From: Pseudomonas atagonensis
GTDB taxonomy: Bacteria > Pseudomonadota > Gammaproteobacteria > Pseudomonadales > Pseudomonadaceae
Reading direction: 5' to 3'
Assembly (NCBI RefSeq): GCF_011369485.1
Contig: NZ_VXCA01000012.1
Location: 186,001-250,000 of the forward strand
Length of the DNA: 64,000 nt
The notes under the pieces were generated by a model that was not told the DNA's origin, did no database searches, and saw only the letters and a list, made by a program, of their open reading frames with translations. Positions 1 to 9,664 of the stretch are shown here, piece after piece (the stretch's first letter is position 1; each line of letters opens with the position of its first letter). The translations under genes were made by a program, and so were the position numbers.

Positions 1-1
1 C

Positions 2-868
2 ATCAAGACCATGGGTTACGTGGGCTGGTCATTGTTCTGGCTGTTGCTCTGGGACATTGCCGTCACTGTCGACTTCATGCTGTTTCTCAACGCCAAGATC
101 AATCTGCCGCTGATGCCCCTGACCTTGCTCGGCTCGGCGCTGGTGGTGCTGATCAGCTTTCGTAACAGCAGCGCTTACAACCGCTGGTGGGAAGCGCGGA
201 CGCTGTGGGGTTCGATGATCAACAGTTCGCGCAGTTTCGCCCGGCAGGTGCTGACGCTGCTGGACGATCCCGACAGCGAGGTCAATCCGCTCAAGGCCAC
301 CCTGTTGCGGCGTCACGTCGCCTACGTGAACTGCCTGGCGGCGCATCTGGAGGGCCAGCCGTGTCCTGAGGAAGTCCGTGCGTTTATTCCCGCAGATGAA
401 TTCAGCCGCAGCGGCACCACCAACAATTTTGCCAACGACATCCTCACCGGCTCCGCCGCGTTGTTGGCCCGGGAATACAAGGCCGGACGGCTGGACAGCA
501 TTCGTCTGGCACGTCTCGAATCGACGCTAGTCGATCTGTCCAACAGCCAGGGCGGCATGGAGCGGATCGCCAATACGCCACTGCCCTACCCTTACGTTTA
601 TTTTCCGCGACTGTTCATTTCGCTGTTTTGCCTGATCGTGCCGGTGGGGCTGGTCGAGTCGCTGGGCTGGTTCACTCCGCTGGCCTCGACCGTGGTCGGC
701 TTCATGCTGCTGGCCATCGAACGCATCGGCACCGACCTGCAAAGCCCGTTTCGCCACAGCGAACACCAGATCCAGATGGAAGCCCTGTGCGAAACCATTG
801 AGAAAAACCTGCAATCGATGCAGCGCGATTCCCTCGGGCACGCGCGCAACGTCGAAGAGATCGCTTAA
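2..868 (+). CDS. Bestrophin-like (UPF0187/YneE) membrane channel protein, 5' end cut by window
   Basis: The frame is open to the left edge, so the N-terminus is probably missing; the first ATG in the window is at 11 and lacks an upstream ribosome site that can be judged. The visible ~285 residues match bacterial bestrophins, inner-membrane anion/cation channel homologues. Seen: hydrophobic stretches near residues 5-20, 33-48 and 195-235, the family signature SFRNSSAYNRWWEAR followed by LWGSMINSSR, and the conserved C-terminal ERIGTDLQSPF block. Family membership is secure from these motifs. The ion transported and the physiological role are not known from sequence. It stands alone, with msrA following after about 120 bases on the same strand. 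Confidence 0.85.
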   Translation: MKTMGYVGWSLFWLLLWDIAVTVDFMLFLNAKINLPLMPLTLLGSALVVLISFRNSSAYNRWWEARTLWGSMINSSRSFARQVLTLLDDPDSEVNPLKATLLRRHVAYVNCLAAHLEGQPCPEEVRAFIPADEFSRSGTTNNFANDILTGSAALLAREYKAGRLDSIRLARLESTLVDLSNSQGGMERIANTPLPYPYVYFPRLFISLFCLIVPVGLVESLGWFTPLASTVVGFMLLAIERIGTDLQSPFRHSEHQIQMEALCETIEKNLQSMQRDSLGHARNVEEIA

Positions 869-991
869 GCGTCGTTCGTCTACATTCGGCGGCTATTGAG
901 GGGGCCATAAAAGTGTGCCCTCCCTTGGAATTGCCCGACACGCCCTCATAACATGGGTTACACCCAACGTCCCACGAGAGGAAGACAGGCC

Positions 992-1498
992 ATGACCAGT
1001 CAAACCGAAACTGCCATTCTTGCCGGCGGCTGCTTCTGGGGCATGCAGGATTTGCTGCGACGCTATCCTGGCGTGCTGCAGACGCGGGTCGGTTACACCG
1101 GCGGCGATGTGCCGAATGCCACGTACCGCAACCACGGCAACCATGCCGAAGCCATTGAAATCGTCTTCGACCCGGCGGTGATCAGCTATCGGCAAATCCT
1201 CGAGTTCTTCTTCCAGATCCACGACCCCAGCACGCCTAACCGCCAGGGCAACGACCTCGGCCCGAGCTACCGTTCGGCGATCTATTACCTCAGCGAAGCG
1301 CAGCGCGATATCGCCGAAGACACCGCTGCCGACGTCGACGCTTCAAAACTGTGGCCAGGCCGGGTTGTCACCGAAATCGAACCGGCCGGGCCATTCTGGG
1401 AGGCGGAGCCAGAGCATCAGGATTATCTGGAGCGCATTCCGAATGGCTACACCTGCCACTTCATCCGGCCGAACTGGAAATTGCCGAAGCGTGTGTGA
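992..1498 (+). CDS. msrA: Peptide-methionine (S)-S-oxide reductase MsrA
   Basis: Repairs oxidised methionine by reducing the S-epimer of methionine sulfoxide in proteins, in the cytoplasm, using thioredoxin. The start at 992 is chosen because GAGAGGAAG lies just upstream; the longer frame from 953 has no such site. The product is 168 residues, normal for the short MsrA class. The catalytic motif GCFWG is at residues 13-17, so the nucleophile is Cys14. The family blocks [29 protein letters not shown] and [14 protein letters not shown] are all present. No second recycling cysteine is obvious near the C-terminus. It is probably monocistronic, closed by a strong hairpin immediately downstream. 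Confidence 0.95.
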   Translation: MTSQTETAILAGGCFWGMQDLLRRYPGVLQTRVGYTGGDVPNATYRNHGNHAEAIEIVFDPAVISYRQILEFFFQIHDPSTPNRQGNDLGPSYRSAIYYLSEAQRDIAEDTAADVDASKLWPGRVVTEIEPAGPFWEAEPEHQDYLERIPNGYTCHFIRPNWKLPKRV

Positions 1499-1519
1499 GG
1501 AATAAAGCACTAAACGAAG

Positions 1520-1555
1520 CTTCAGAAGCCACCTTTCAAACGGTGGCTTCTGAAG
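1520..1555. terminator. Strong hairpin between msrA and the convergent histidine kinase gene
   Basis: CTTCAGAAGCCACC (1520-1533) pairs perfectly with GGTGGCTTCTGAAG (1542-1555) around an 8-base loop. It has no long T tract on either strand. The kinase stop codon (1536-1538) lies inside the loop and its last sense codons form one arm, so the hairpin is partly coding. Likely a shared transcription barrier for the two convergent genes. Confidence 0.7.
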
Positions 1556-3326
1556 TCTTGAACCACAGGCAAACACGCAAGCCACGCCGGTTTACTTCGT
1601 CGGTAAAGCGCAGTTCGACCGTTGCCCCACAACGATCAGCAATCGCGCTGACGATGGACAACCCCAGCCCGAAACCTGCTTCACCCGAACCCAGGCTTCG
1701 GTAAAACGCATCGAACACCAGCGCCTGCTCTTCGGCGCTGATCCCCGGCCCCAAATCCTTGACCTCGATAACCACGCCCTTGCGCGCTCGCGCGACGCTC
1801 AAGTCGACCTGCCCACCTGCCGGGGTGTAACGGATCGCGTTGTCCACCAGGTTCTTGACCACGATGAACAGGTCCAGCTCGTTGATGACGATCTGCACGT
1901 CTTCGACGCTTTCAACGCCGATGTCGATGCCTTTGTCTTCGGCCAGCGGCAGCAAATCTTCCAGCACGCGGCGGAAAACCTGATGAACTGACACCGCATC
2001 CTCTGTACGTGGTTCGATGGATTGCGCGGCCGCCAGTGCCAGCAATTGCTCGATCAGTTTCCGGCTGCGCTCGATCCCTTGAGCCAATGGCTGGAAGTTT
2101 TCCCGGGCGGCGGCCGGCATGTGCGTCGACGCCAAACGCTCCGCTTGCAGGGACAGCGCCGTCATCGGCGAGCGCAGCTCGTGGGCGGCGTCGGCGATAA
2201 ACCGTCGCTGGGGTTCCATGGCTTGCGCGACACGCCGAAGCAATCGATTGATGGCCACGACGAAGGGCCGGATCTCGGTTGGCAGATGTTTTTCTTCGAT
2301 GGGATGCAACGCCTGTTGATCACGCTGATCGATTTCCGCCGAGAGCGTGGCGATCGGGCGGAACAGCTTGCGCACCAGATCCCCGACGACCAGCAGCAAC
2401 ACCGGAAACAGAATCAGAAACGGCAGCAGGCTGCGCAAGGCACTTTCCCGAGCTTCCTTGTCGCGCACGTCCGCTTCTTGCGCGACCACGATACGCTCGC
2501 CTACCGAAGTGGTTCTGACCAGAACGCGAAAAGCCTCGCCCGCAATGTTCACCGTTGCCAGGCCATCGGCCAGCGTCGCGGGAAACGGCAACGGGATGCT
2601 CGCGTCGTCATTGCCTGTCGCTTTGGCGCTGTCGGCGAGGTATTGCACGATGATCCGCGACTCTTCGTCATCGCCGGCGATGGGTTCCTCGCCGGGATAA
2701 CGCAGGGTCATGTGCTGGCGATCAAACAGAACGGCGACCTGACGCAGGTTCTCGTCCTGCATTTCATGGGTTTCGTTGAGGGCGGAGAAAAACGCGAAGG
2801 TCCCGGCGGCGCCCATGCCGAGACCGCCGTAGGTTTTGGCTTGCGTCAGCAAGTCGCCAAGCGACGCGCCGAATGGGCGGGTCAGGATGTAGGCGACCCA
2901 GAACGTCAACACCACGTTGGCCCCCAGCCGCCAGGCCAGCAGTGTCGCCGCAATCAGCGCGCCGAAAATCACCGCACCGACGGTGAACCCCAGACCCAGC
3001 GCTTCCGTAGCGAGATCGCCGGCGGCAGTGCCCAACGCGAACGTGCAGAGAACGGTTGACCAGTAGAAAAACTCGCGCCGCGGCGTGTTGATTTCGCGGA
3101 TCGACAGGTTGTGCTCAAGCCTGTACCAGAGCAGAAAATTCATCGCCAACAGCACCGAGAACACGGCAGTGCTGACGTACAGACTGATGTCGAGCATGTC
3201 GGTCATGATGTCGGTGATCTGCGTGCCGACGATGCTCACCAGCACCACCGTCAACCAGTAAATCCATGGCGAACAGGCCGTTTTACGCATCTGAAAAAAC
3301 AATGCGCAGGTCAGCAACAACGCCAT
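1536..3326 (-). CDS. Sensor histidine kinase fused behind a truncated DUF347 (COG4705) membrane domain
   Basis: A 596-residue protein. Residues 1-170 are three of the four repeats of the COG4705/DUF347 membrane family (GTQITDIMTDML, GTAAGDLATEALG, ILTRPFGASLGDLL). From about 173 the sequence is a QseC/PmrB-like kinase: FSALNETHEMQDENLRQVAVLF, a periplasmic-type segment, a membrane helix near 298-316, HisKA with His382 in DAAHELRSPMTAL, and HATPase boxes (NLVDNAIRYTP, DLGPGIS, GFGLGLSIV). In-frame codons upstream of the ATG (TQTGFGWTSIG) still resemble DUF347 but run into a stop near 3390 with no alternative start, and no Shine-Dalgarno precedes the ATG. I infer a deletion fusion that removed the start of the membrane gene and the sensor start of the kinase. 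No response regulator is adjacent. It may be functional or a decaying gene. Confidence 0.85.
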   Translation of the reverse strand: MALLLTCALFFQMRKTACSPWIYWLTVVLVSIVGTQITDIMTDMLDISLYVSTAVFSVLLAMNFLLWYRLEHNLSIREINTPRREFFYWSTVLCTFALGTAAGDLATEALGLGFTVGAVIFGALIAATLLAWRLGANVVLTFWVAYILTRPFGASLGDLLTQAKTYGGLGMGAAGTFAFFSALNETHEMQDENLRQVAVLFDRQHMTLRYPGEEPIAGDDEESRIIVQYLADSAKATGNDDASIPLPFPATLADGLATVNIAGEAFRVLVRTTSVGERIVVAQEADVRDKEARESALRSLLPFLILFPVLLLVVGDLVRKLFRPIATLSAEIDQRDQQALHPIEEKHLPTEIRPFVVAINRLLRRVAQAMEPQRRFIADAAHELRSPMTALSLQAERLASTHMPAAARENFQPLAQGIERSRKLIEQLLALAAAQSIEPRTEDAVSVHQVFRRVLEDLLPLAEDKGIDIGVESVEDVQIVINELDLFIVVKNLVDNAIRYTPAGGQVDLSVARARKGVVIEVKDLGPGISAEEQALVFDAFYRSLGSGEAGFGLGLSIVSAIADRCGATVELRFTDEVNRRGLRVCLWFKTSEATV

Positions 3327-3487
3327 GCCGATGCTGGTCCAGCCAGCGCCGAATCCAGTTTGCGTAGAGGAGACGATACGGAGGGAAACTTAGCTGAGAC
3401 TGAGGCCGCGCCTGTCTGCCCTTTTGGCTTGCGGCGCATATGGGCTATCGTGCCGGCCTCGGATCTGTTGTATTCATGGAGGAACAA

Positions 3488-3871
3488 TTGCGGACTTATT
3501 CACTGAACGTAGCGTTGCTGGGGCTTTTATCGCTCACGCAAGCTTCACTGTCCGTCGCGGACACTGACAACGGGACAAATCTCTATTCACAGAGATGCGC
3601 CGTGTGCCACGGTGCAGACATCAAGGGAACCGGCCCGCTGGCCAAAAAAAGCACGCCGCCCACCCCTGACCTCACGACACCTGCGTTCAAGCAACGACTC
3701 AAGGATTACCCGGGCGTTATCGTGTCCTCGATCATCCTTCGCCCCAACGGTGACCTGATTCCAAAAACCTTGCGCGAGAACGGCGTGAAGATTGCGCCCC
3801 ATGCCTGGAGCGTGAAGGATTTTCGGGATCTGAATCAGTACATGAGCGGGGTGATTTCAAAGGCACGGTGA
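3488..3871 (+). CDS. Small periplasmic cytochrome c family protein
   Basis: A monohaem c-type cytochrome: the CAVCH motif (CxxCH) binds haem covalently, and HG follows as usual in class I. A hydrophobic leader (ALLGLLSLTQASLSVA) predicts Sec export to the periplasm. Start choice: a TTG at 3488 sits five bases after a GGAGG core, whereas the in-frame ATG at 3476 overlaps that same Shine-Dalgarno and the ATG at 3440 would put a hydrophilic extension before the signal peptide. With the TTG the precursor is 127 residues. A candidate distal ligand region is ENGVKIAPHAWS. No oxidase or dehydrogenase partner is adjacent, so its redox partner is unknown. Confidence 0.8.
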   Translation: MRTYSLNVALLGLLSLTQASLSVADTDNGTNLYSQRCAVCHGADIKGTGPLAKKSTPPTPDLTTPAFKQRLKDYPGVIVSSIILRPNGDLIPKTLRENGVKIAPHAWSVKDFRDLNQYMSGVISKAR

Positions 3872-3901
3872 CTTTCTCTGCCGTTCGTCGCAAAACCACA
3901 T

Positions 3902-3925
3902 GCACCTGTCAGATCTGACAGGTGC
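3902..3925. promoter_or_regulatory. Perfect 24-base palindrome in front of the Ig-like protein gene
   Basis: GCACCTGTCAGA is followed directly by its exact reverse complement TCTGACAGGTGC, with no loop. It lies 30 bases after the cytochrome stop and 62 bases before the next start. The lack of a loop and of a T tract makes a dimeric-protein operator at least as likely as a terminator. Seen directly; function inferred. Confidence 0.5.
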
Positions 3926-3987
3926 GCAATCCCACAAAATACGTTGTGCTGACACCTGCCCGTTTCCATTGCGCAGGAACTTCGTCC

Positions 3988-6870
3988 ATGACCACTTCGA
4001 CCCCACCGAACAACACCGTTCTCGCTCTCGCGCCACCGTACGTCAACGGCCAGACCTATCCTGTGGAAGGCGCTGATATCGGCGTGCCCAAGGTGGCTGT
4101 TGGGCCGGCACCCGACGGTAAGACTTTTGAAGCCGGCTTGCCCAAGGTGGATGTTGAGCTGGGATCCGACGGCAAGATTCTTGTCGTCTCCGTCACCGTC
4201 GATCCACCGATCTCGGGCACCATGGATCCCGGTGATGTCATGCATCTGTGGCTCAAGGGCGAGCCGGCTGCACTGGACTTCAAAATCATTGTCGACCCGA
4301 ACGTGAGAACCCTCCTGCACATTCCCGAAGGCCGGCTGCATCCGGATCTGCTCAACCTGCTGTACTACACCGTGACGCGTGGCAGCACCAACATCGGCAC
4401 CCTCGATCCGCCACTTTCCATGCTCTACAACCGTATCCGCCCCGGCCTCAAGGATCGCCTCACCGTGCCCGGCGGTCATTCCGAACTCAAGTTGCTTCTG
4501 CCTGACGAGATCAGGAACGGCGTTGGCAAGGATTTCGTCAGTGCCCAAGTGCGCGTCTCGTACCCGTATTGCCGGGCGTACGACACGATCACCCTGAAGT
4601 GCAATGGCGAATTTCTGGAACCCAAACCACGGGTCAGCCCGACTCAGGCCCCGCCACCGCCCAACCCCGGATCCGAAGAGCCGACCACCTTTTGCTTCAC
4701 CATCACCCGCGCCTTCCTCGACAAGGCGAAGCGCCAGAACAACAAACTGGATTTCAGCTACACCGTCACCGACCAACTCCTCAACGGCCCGGACCCTGAT
4801 GCACCGTGGTCGGCGGTGCACACCGTGGATGAGGATCTGGACGGCAAGCGTCTGCCGATGCCGATTCTGCTGGAACGCAAAGAGGACTATCCCGGCGATA
4901 ACGCCGAGGAAATCGATCTGGCAAAACTCGCGGGTGGCCCGCTATTGCTGGTGGTTTTGACGGCCGATAGCCGCTTTGTGGTGGGTTACGAAGTAATCGC
5001 GACCTACACCTGCAAAGTGCCGGGGCAGCCGGACATCGAGGTCATCGTCAAGGGCAAAGTGGAAGCGGATCCGTTTGGAGCGAAAAAAACCCTGTTCCTT
5101 GAAGTGCCCAACGACAAAGTCCTTGAACGTGGCGCCGTGACGGTCGTGTATGAGCTTCGCGATACCACGGGTAAGCCGGTGGCGACGTCCGGTACAGCGA
5201 AGGCGACGGTAGTGGGGACGCGGATCGAGCCGAAGGCGCCAGCGATCAAGGAGGCGCCGAATGGTGTCAGCCTGGTCCCCAATGCGGCAAAGTCTGCCCT
5301 GACCGCCATCGTGAATTACGTGGGCATGAAGCTCGGTGACAAAATCATTGTCACTTGGAAAGGCGCTGCGGGCACGCCGGCGGGAGGCTCACACACCGCA
5401 CCGGAAAAAACCGTCACCGTACTCGGGCCGCAGGAAATACCGCTGGCCAACAGCGTGGTGGCGTTCAACCTGAACGAGTCGGTGAGCGTGAGCTATGCGG
5501 TCCAGCAAGGCAGTCAGAAACCGCAACCGTCACAGACCCTTGTCCTGGCAGTGCTGGCGTTGATTCTGGACTTGTCGAACGTGCCGAAATTCCTTCAGGC
5601 CGCCAACAATGGCGACGGGGCGGAGTTTGATGTTTCGAAACTGACCGCCAATGCTATCTTGCGGGCTTTCGACTGGCCGCTGATCGCGCTGCTGCAGAGG
5701 GTGTGGCTGCGCCTGTTCGGTACGAACGACGACAATACCCCTTACGAAAGAACCATCTGGAACGGAGGAGGCGCCCAGACCAACAAGAACTGGATCAACA
5801 ATCGTTACTACGACACAGCGGCGTTGAAGAGCGAGTTGCAGGGGTTGAAAAACGGTTCGCTGTTGAGAATCGAGTTCAAGGCGGGGTTGAAGGGTAGCCT
5901 GTTCGAAAGCGACGCGGTGACCTTTACGGAGCGCGCTTACACCATAAAAGCTGTGGAAGACCTGAAGCCGACCATCGACTCGATCAAGGGCTTGCCGAGC
6001 AACATCGAAATCCCCCCAGGTGGTATCACCGTGGAAACCCGTGTAATTCTGACGGGTATCGCCGCCAAGGGGCAGAAGGTCGATGTACTGCTGGGCACCG
6101 TGTCCAAAGGTCAGCCCGTTGCCGACCCGACAACCGGACGCTGGACTCAGGAAGTGACCGGCCTGACGGTTGCGCTTCACAGTTTCACTGTCGAGGCGCT
6201 GTATGGTTCGGGGCAGACATCCGACCCGCGTACCCTCACCGTAGTATCTGAACTCATTGTGGACACCTCCGATCTATTCCTCTCAGGGGCGAATATCAGT
6301 ATTGCCGGCACCGATCTCCCGTGGACGAGAATCAGTGATCCAGCAGGCACCAGCGCCAACAGGGCGGCAACGGGCGGTACATCCCCATACAAGTACAAAT
6401 CTGACGATAAGCTTGTGGCCACGGTGGATGAAAACGGGGTTGTACGCAGTACCGGGAATGGCACCACCACCATCACTGTCGAGGATAAAGCAGGCCAAAC
6501 AAAGTCGTTTAAAGTCACCACTAGCAATGTACGAAGGTTGATCACCACCTACCCGAATAGTTTGACCTTCACTGCCTTCCTCCAATGGGTCTCTACCGCT
6601 AACGCCCAACACTGCACGCGCTCAGAAGGCGAGGTCGCCGCCTTCGCCCAAGCTTTGAGCGCCATCTTCCAACCCACCCTCCCGCCGGGCGACACCTATC
6701 ATCCTCAATACTTCATCTGTGCGACCGTTAGTCCTCGAGGCTCAGTCGTAAAAATGCACACTGGCTGGGTCGGTACTCCCCTTATCCCCATCTTTCAGGG
6801 ACCATCATTTAACGCGTACTCCCCGCCCACCTTGAACCCTACTTACAAAGGCCTCGCATTCGCTCCATAA
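3988..6870 (+). CDS. Large Ig-like-repeat protein with a C-terminal BIG2-type domain
   Basis: A 960-residue protein of unknown function. The start at 3988 follows AGGAAC; the 66 bases of open frame before it encode nothing family-like. Beta-rich Ig-like modules recur (KIIVTWKGAAGTPAGGSHTA, RGAVTVVYELRDTTGKPV, GGITVETRVILTGIAAKGQ). Near residues 800-850 a BIG2-like unit is visible (LVATVDENGVVRSTGNGT, TTITVEDKAGQTKSF), followed by a unique tail with two cysteines. There is no signal peptide, lipobox, LPxTG or type I secretion tail, so its location is unclear. Similar multi-Ig proteins occur in pseudomonads as surface or hypothetical proteins; that parallel is from general knowledge and not proof. 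It stands alone behind a perfect palindrome. Confidence 0.75.
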   Translation: MTTSTPPNNTVLALAPPYVNGQTYPVEGADIGVPKVAVGPAPDGKTFEAGLPKVDVELGSDGKILVVSVTVDPPISGTMDPGDVMHLWLKGEPAALDFKIIVDPNVRTLLHIPEGRLHPDLLNLLYYTVTRGSTNIGTLDPPLSMLYNRIRPGLKDRLTVPGGHSELKLLLPDEIRNGVGKDFVSAQVRVSYPYCRAYDTITLKCNGEFLEPKPRVSPTQAPPPPNPGSEEPTTFCFTITRAFLDKAKRQNNKLDFSYTVTDQLLNGPDPDAPWSAVHTVDEDLDGKRLPMPILLERKEDYPGDNAEEIDLAKLAGGPLLLVVLTADSRFVVGYEVIATYTCKVPGQPDIEVIVKGKVEADPFGAKKTLFLEVPNDKVLERGAVTVVYELRDTTGKPVATSGTAKATVVGTRIEPKAPAIKEAPNGVSLVPNAAKSALTAIVNYVGMKLGDKIIVTWKGAAGTPAGGSHTAPEKTVTVLGPQEIPLANSVVAFNLNESVSVSYAVQQGSQKPQPSQTLVLAVLALILDLSNVPKFLQAANNGDGAEFDVSKLTANAILRAFDWPLIALLQRVWLRLFGTNDDNTPYERTIWNGGGAQTNKNWINNRYYDTAALKSELQGLKNGSLLRIEFKAGLKGSLFESDAVTFTERAYTIKAVEDLKPTIDSIKGLPSNIEIPPGGITVETRVILTGIAAKGQKVDVLLGTVSKGQPVADPTTGRWTQEVTGLTVALHSFTVEALYGSGQTSDPRTLTVVSELIVDTSDLFLSGANISIAGTDLPWTRISDPAGTSANRAATGGTSPYKYKSDDKLVATVDENGVVRSTGNGTTTITVEDKAGQTKSFKVTTSNVRRLITTYPNSLTFTAFLQWVSTANAQHCTRSEGEVAAFAQALSAIFQPTLPPGDTYHPQYFICATVSPRGSVVKMHTGWVGTPLIPIFQGPSFNAYSPPTLNPTYKGLAFAP

Positions 6871-7035
6871 GCGTAAAAAGAAGAGGAAAAGGTGACGGAT
6901 CTATTTACAAACGGCAGACGTTGAACGGTGTTTAAGGTTACTTCCAGAAAGCCACGCAACCTTGCGCCTTTGCCTACAGCTACGCCAGAATCCGCCGGCT
7001 TGTGCGCTTTGGAGGCGGGTTCTACATTGGATCGG

Positions 7036-7255
7036 TCGCTGACGAATCAGCGATCGGGTTTAGCGACCCGAATCTGTGTAGGCGCACCAGCGCTCCAAAC
7101 TCAATTGCAGACACTCTGCCTGCGATTGATGTCATGGCGGCTGTGCGTGGGAGACCTTCGGGTCTGCCGGGCGCCTACACCCGGTTCGCTAACCTGCGTC
7201 CAGCCGCCACCTTTTCTTGTTTAGCGACAGGTTTTGGTGGTCTCACCTGTAGGAG
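7036..7255 (+). ncRNA. Candidate structured leader RNA upstream of the DUF6124 gene
   Basis: The stretch folds by eye into nested perfect helices. TCGCTGA (7036-7042) pairs with TCAGCGA (7047-7053). CGGGT (7055-7059) pairs with ACCCG (7066-7070). GTGTAGGCGC (7076-7085) pairs with GCGCCTACAC (7171-7180) and encloses TCAATTGCAG/CTGCGATTGA (7101-7110/7120-7129) and AGACC-TTCG-GGTCT (7152-7165). GGCGGCTG (7136-7143) could instead pair with CAGCCGCC (7201-7208). A last hairpin ACAGGT/ACCTGT (7227-7232/7245-7250) ends right at the AGGAG ribosome site of the next gene. This looks like a cis-acting leader; no ligand or Rfam family is claimed. Confidence 0.55.
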
Positions 7256-7262
7256 CTTCACC

Positions 7263-7628
7263 ATGTTCAAACCCACACCCAACCCACCCGAAACCGACAC
7301 CACTTCCCCCTACGAATCCCTCAATTCGAAAAAACTCCACGACGCCGCCGAACGCGCGCTCGACCATTACCTGATCCCCCGCCTCGACGAACAACCCGCA
7401 CGCCAGCCCAGCACCATGTTCACCGTCGCCCCCGCCATCAAAACCGAAGAACTGCTGGCCCACGCCTGTGAGTCCATGGCCTCGGCCAGTGTGATGCTCA
7501 GTGATTTTGCCGGGCTGCTCGACACGCCCTATCGCCAAACGTTGCTGGGTATTCAGCAAGTGGTGATGCTCGGCGAACTGGCGGTCAATCGGGCGCTGGA
7601 TAATCTCGAACTACCCGCCGAGCATTGA
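7263..7628 (+). CDS. DUF6124 family protein
   Basis: A 121-residue Pseudomonas-type small protein. The start at 7263 follows AGGAGCTTCACC. The family features are a proline-rich N-terminus (MFKPTPNPPETD), SPYESLNSKKLHDAAERALDHYL in the middle, and a helical C-terminal half (ELLAHACESMASASVM, GIQQVVMLGELAVNRALDN). No enzymatic motif, signal peptide or membrane helix is visible, and the function is unknown. The long structured leader ending at its ribosome site suggests that translation is controlled by RNA folding. A larger frame running back to 7002 goes through that leader and is not the gene start. Confidence 0.8.
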   Translation: MFKPTPNPPETDTTSPYESLNSKKLHDAAERALDHYLIPRLDEQPARQPSTMFTVAPAIKTEELLAHACESMASASVMLSDFAGLLDTPYRQTLLGIQQVVMLGELAVNRALDNLELPAEH

Positions 7629-7645
7629 ACTAAACGCTAGAAAAA

Positions 7646-7741
7646 TGGCGGAAGGCAGCCGGAGTCGAACCTGCCCGGGAACGGATGCCGTCCCCAACCG
7701 GGTTTGAAGCCCGGCCGCGCCACCGGGCGCGATTGCCTTCC
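7646..7741 (-). tRNA. selC: tRNA-Sec (selC), anticodon UCA, CCA encoded
   Basis: On the minus strand the acceptor arm GGAAGGCA (5') pairs with TGCCTTCC before GCCA at the 3' end. The anticodon loop CTTCAAA holds TCA, which decodes UGA. GGTTCGACTCC is the T-arm. The length of 96 bases with an enlarged variable arm fits tRNA-Sec rather than a standard tRNA. It lies just downstream of selB and selA and matches the in-frame UGA of fdnG 9 kb away. It is charged with serine and converted to Sec by SelA. Confidence 0.95.
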
Positions 7742-7747
7742 TTGAAC

Positions 7748-9660
<1,913 letters not shown>

Positions 9661-9664
<4 letters not shown>

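Noticed and set aside
2022..3059. 345-codon plus-strand frame
   Set aside because: Antisense shadow of the fused histidine kinase.
4056..4355. Short frames inside the Ig-like gene on both strands
   Set aside because: Shadows of the 960-residue frame.
7002..7262. N-terminal extension of the DUF6124 protein
   Set aside because: The extension translates a highly structured leader, and AGGAG directly precedes the ATG at 7263.
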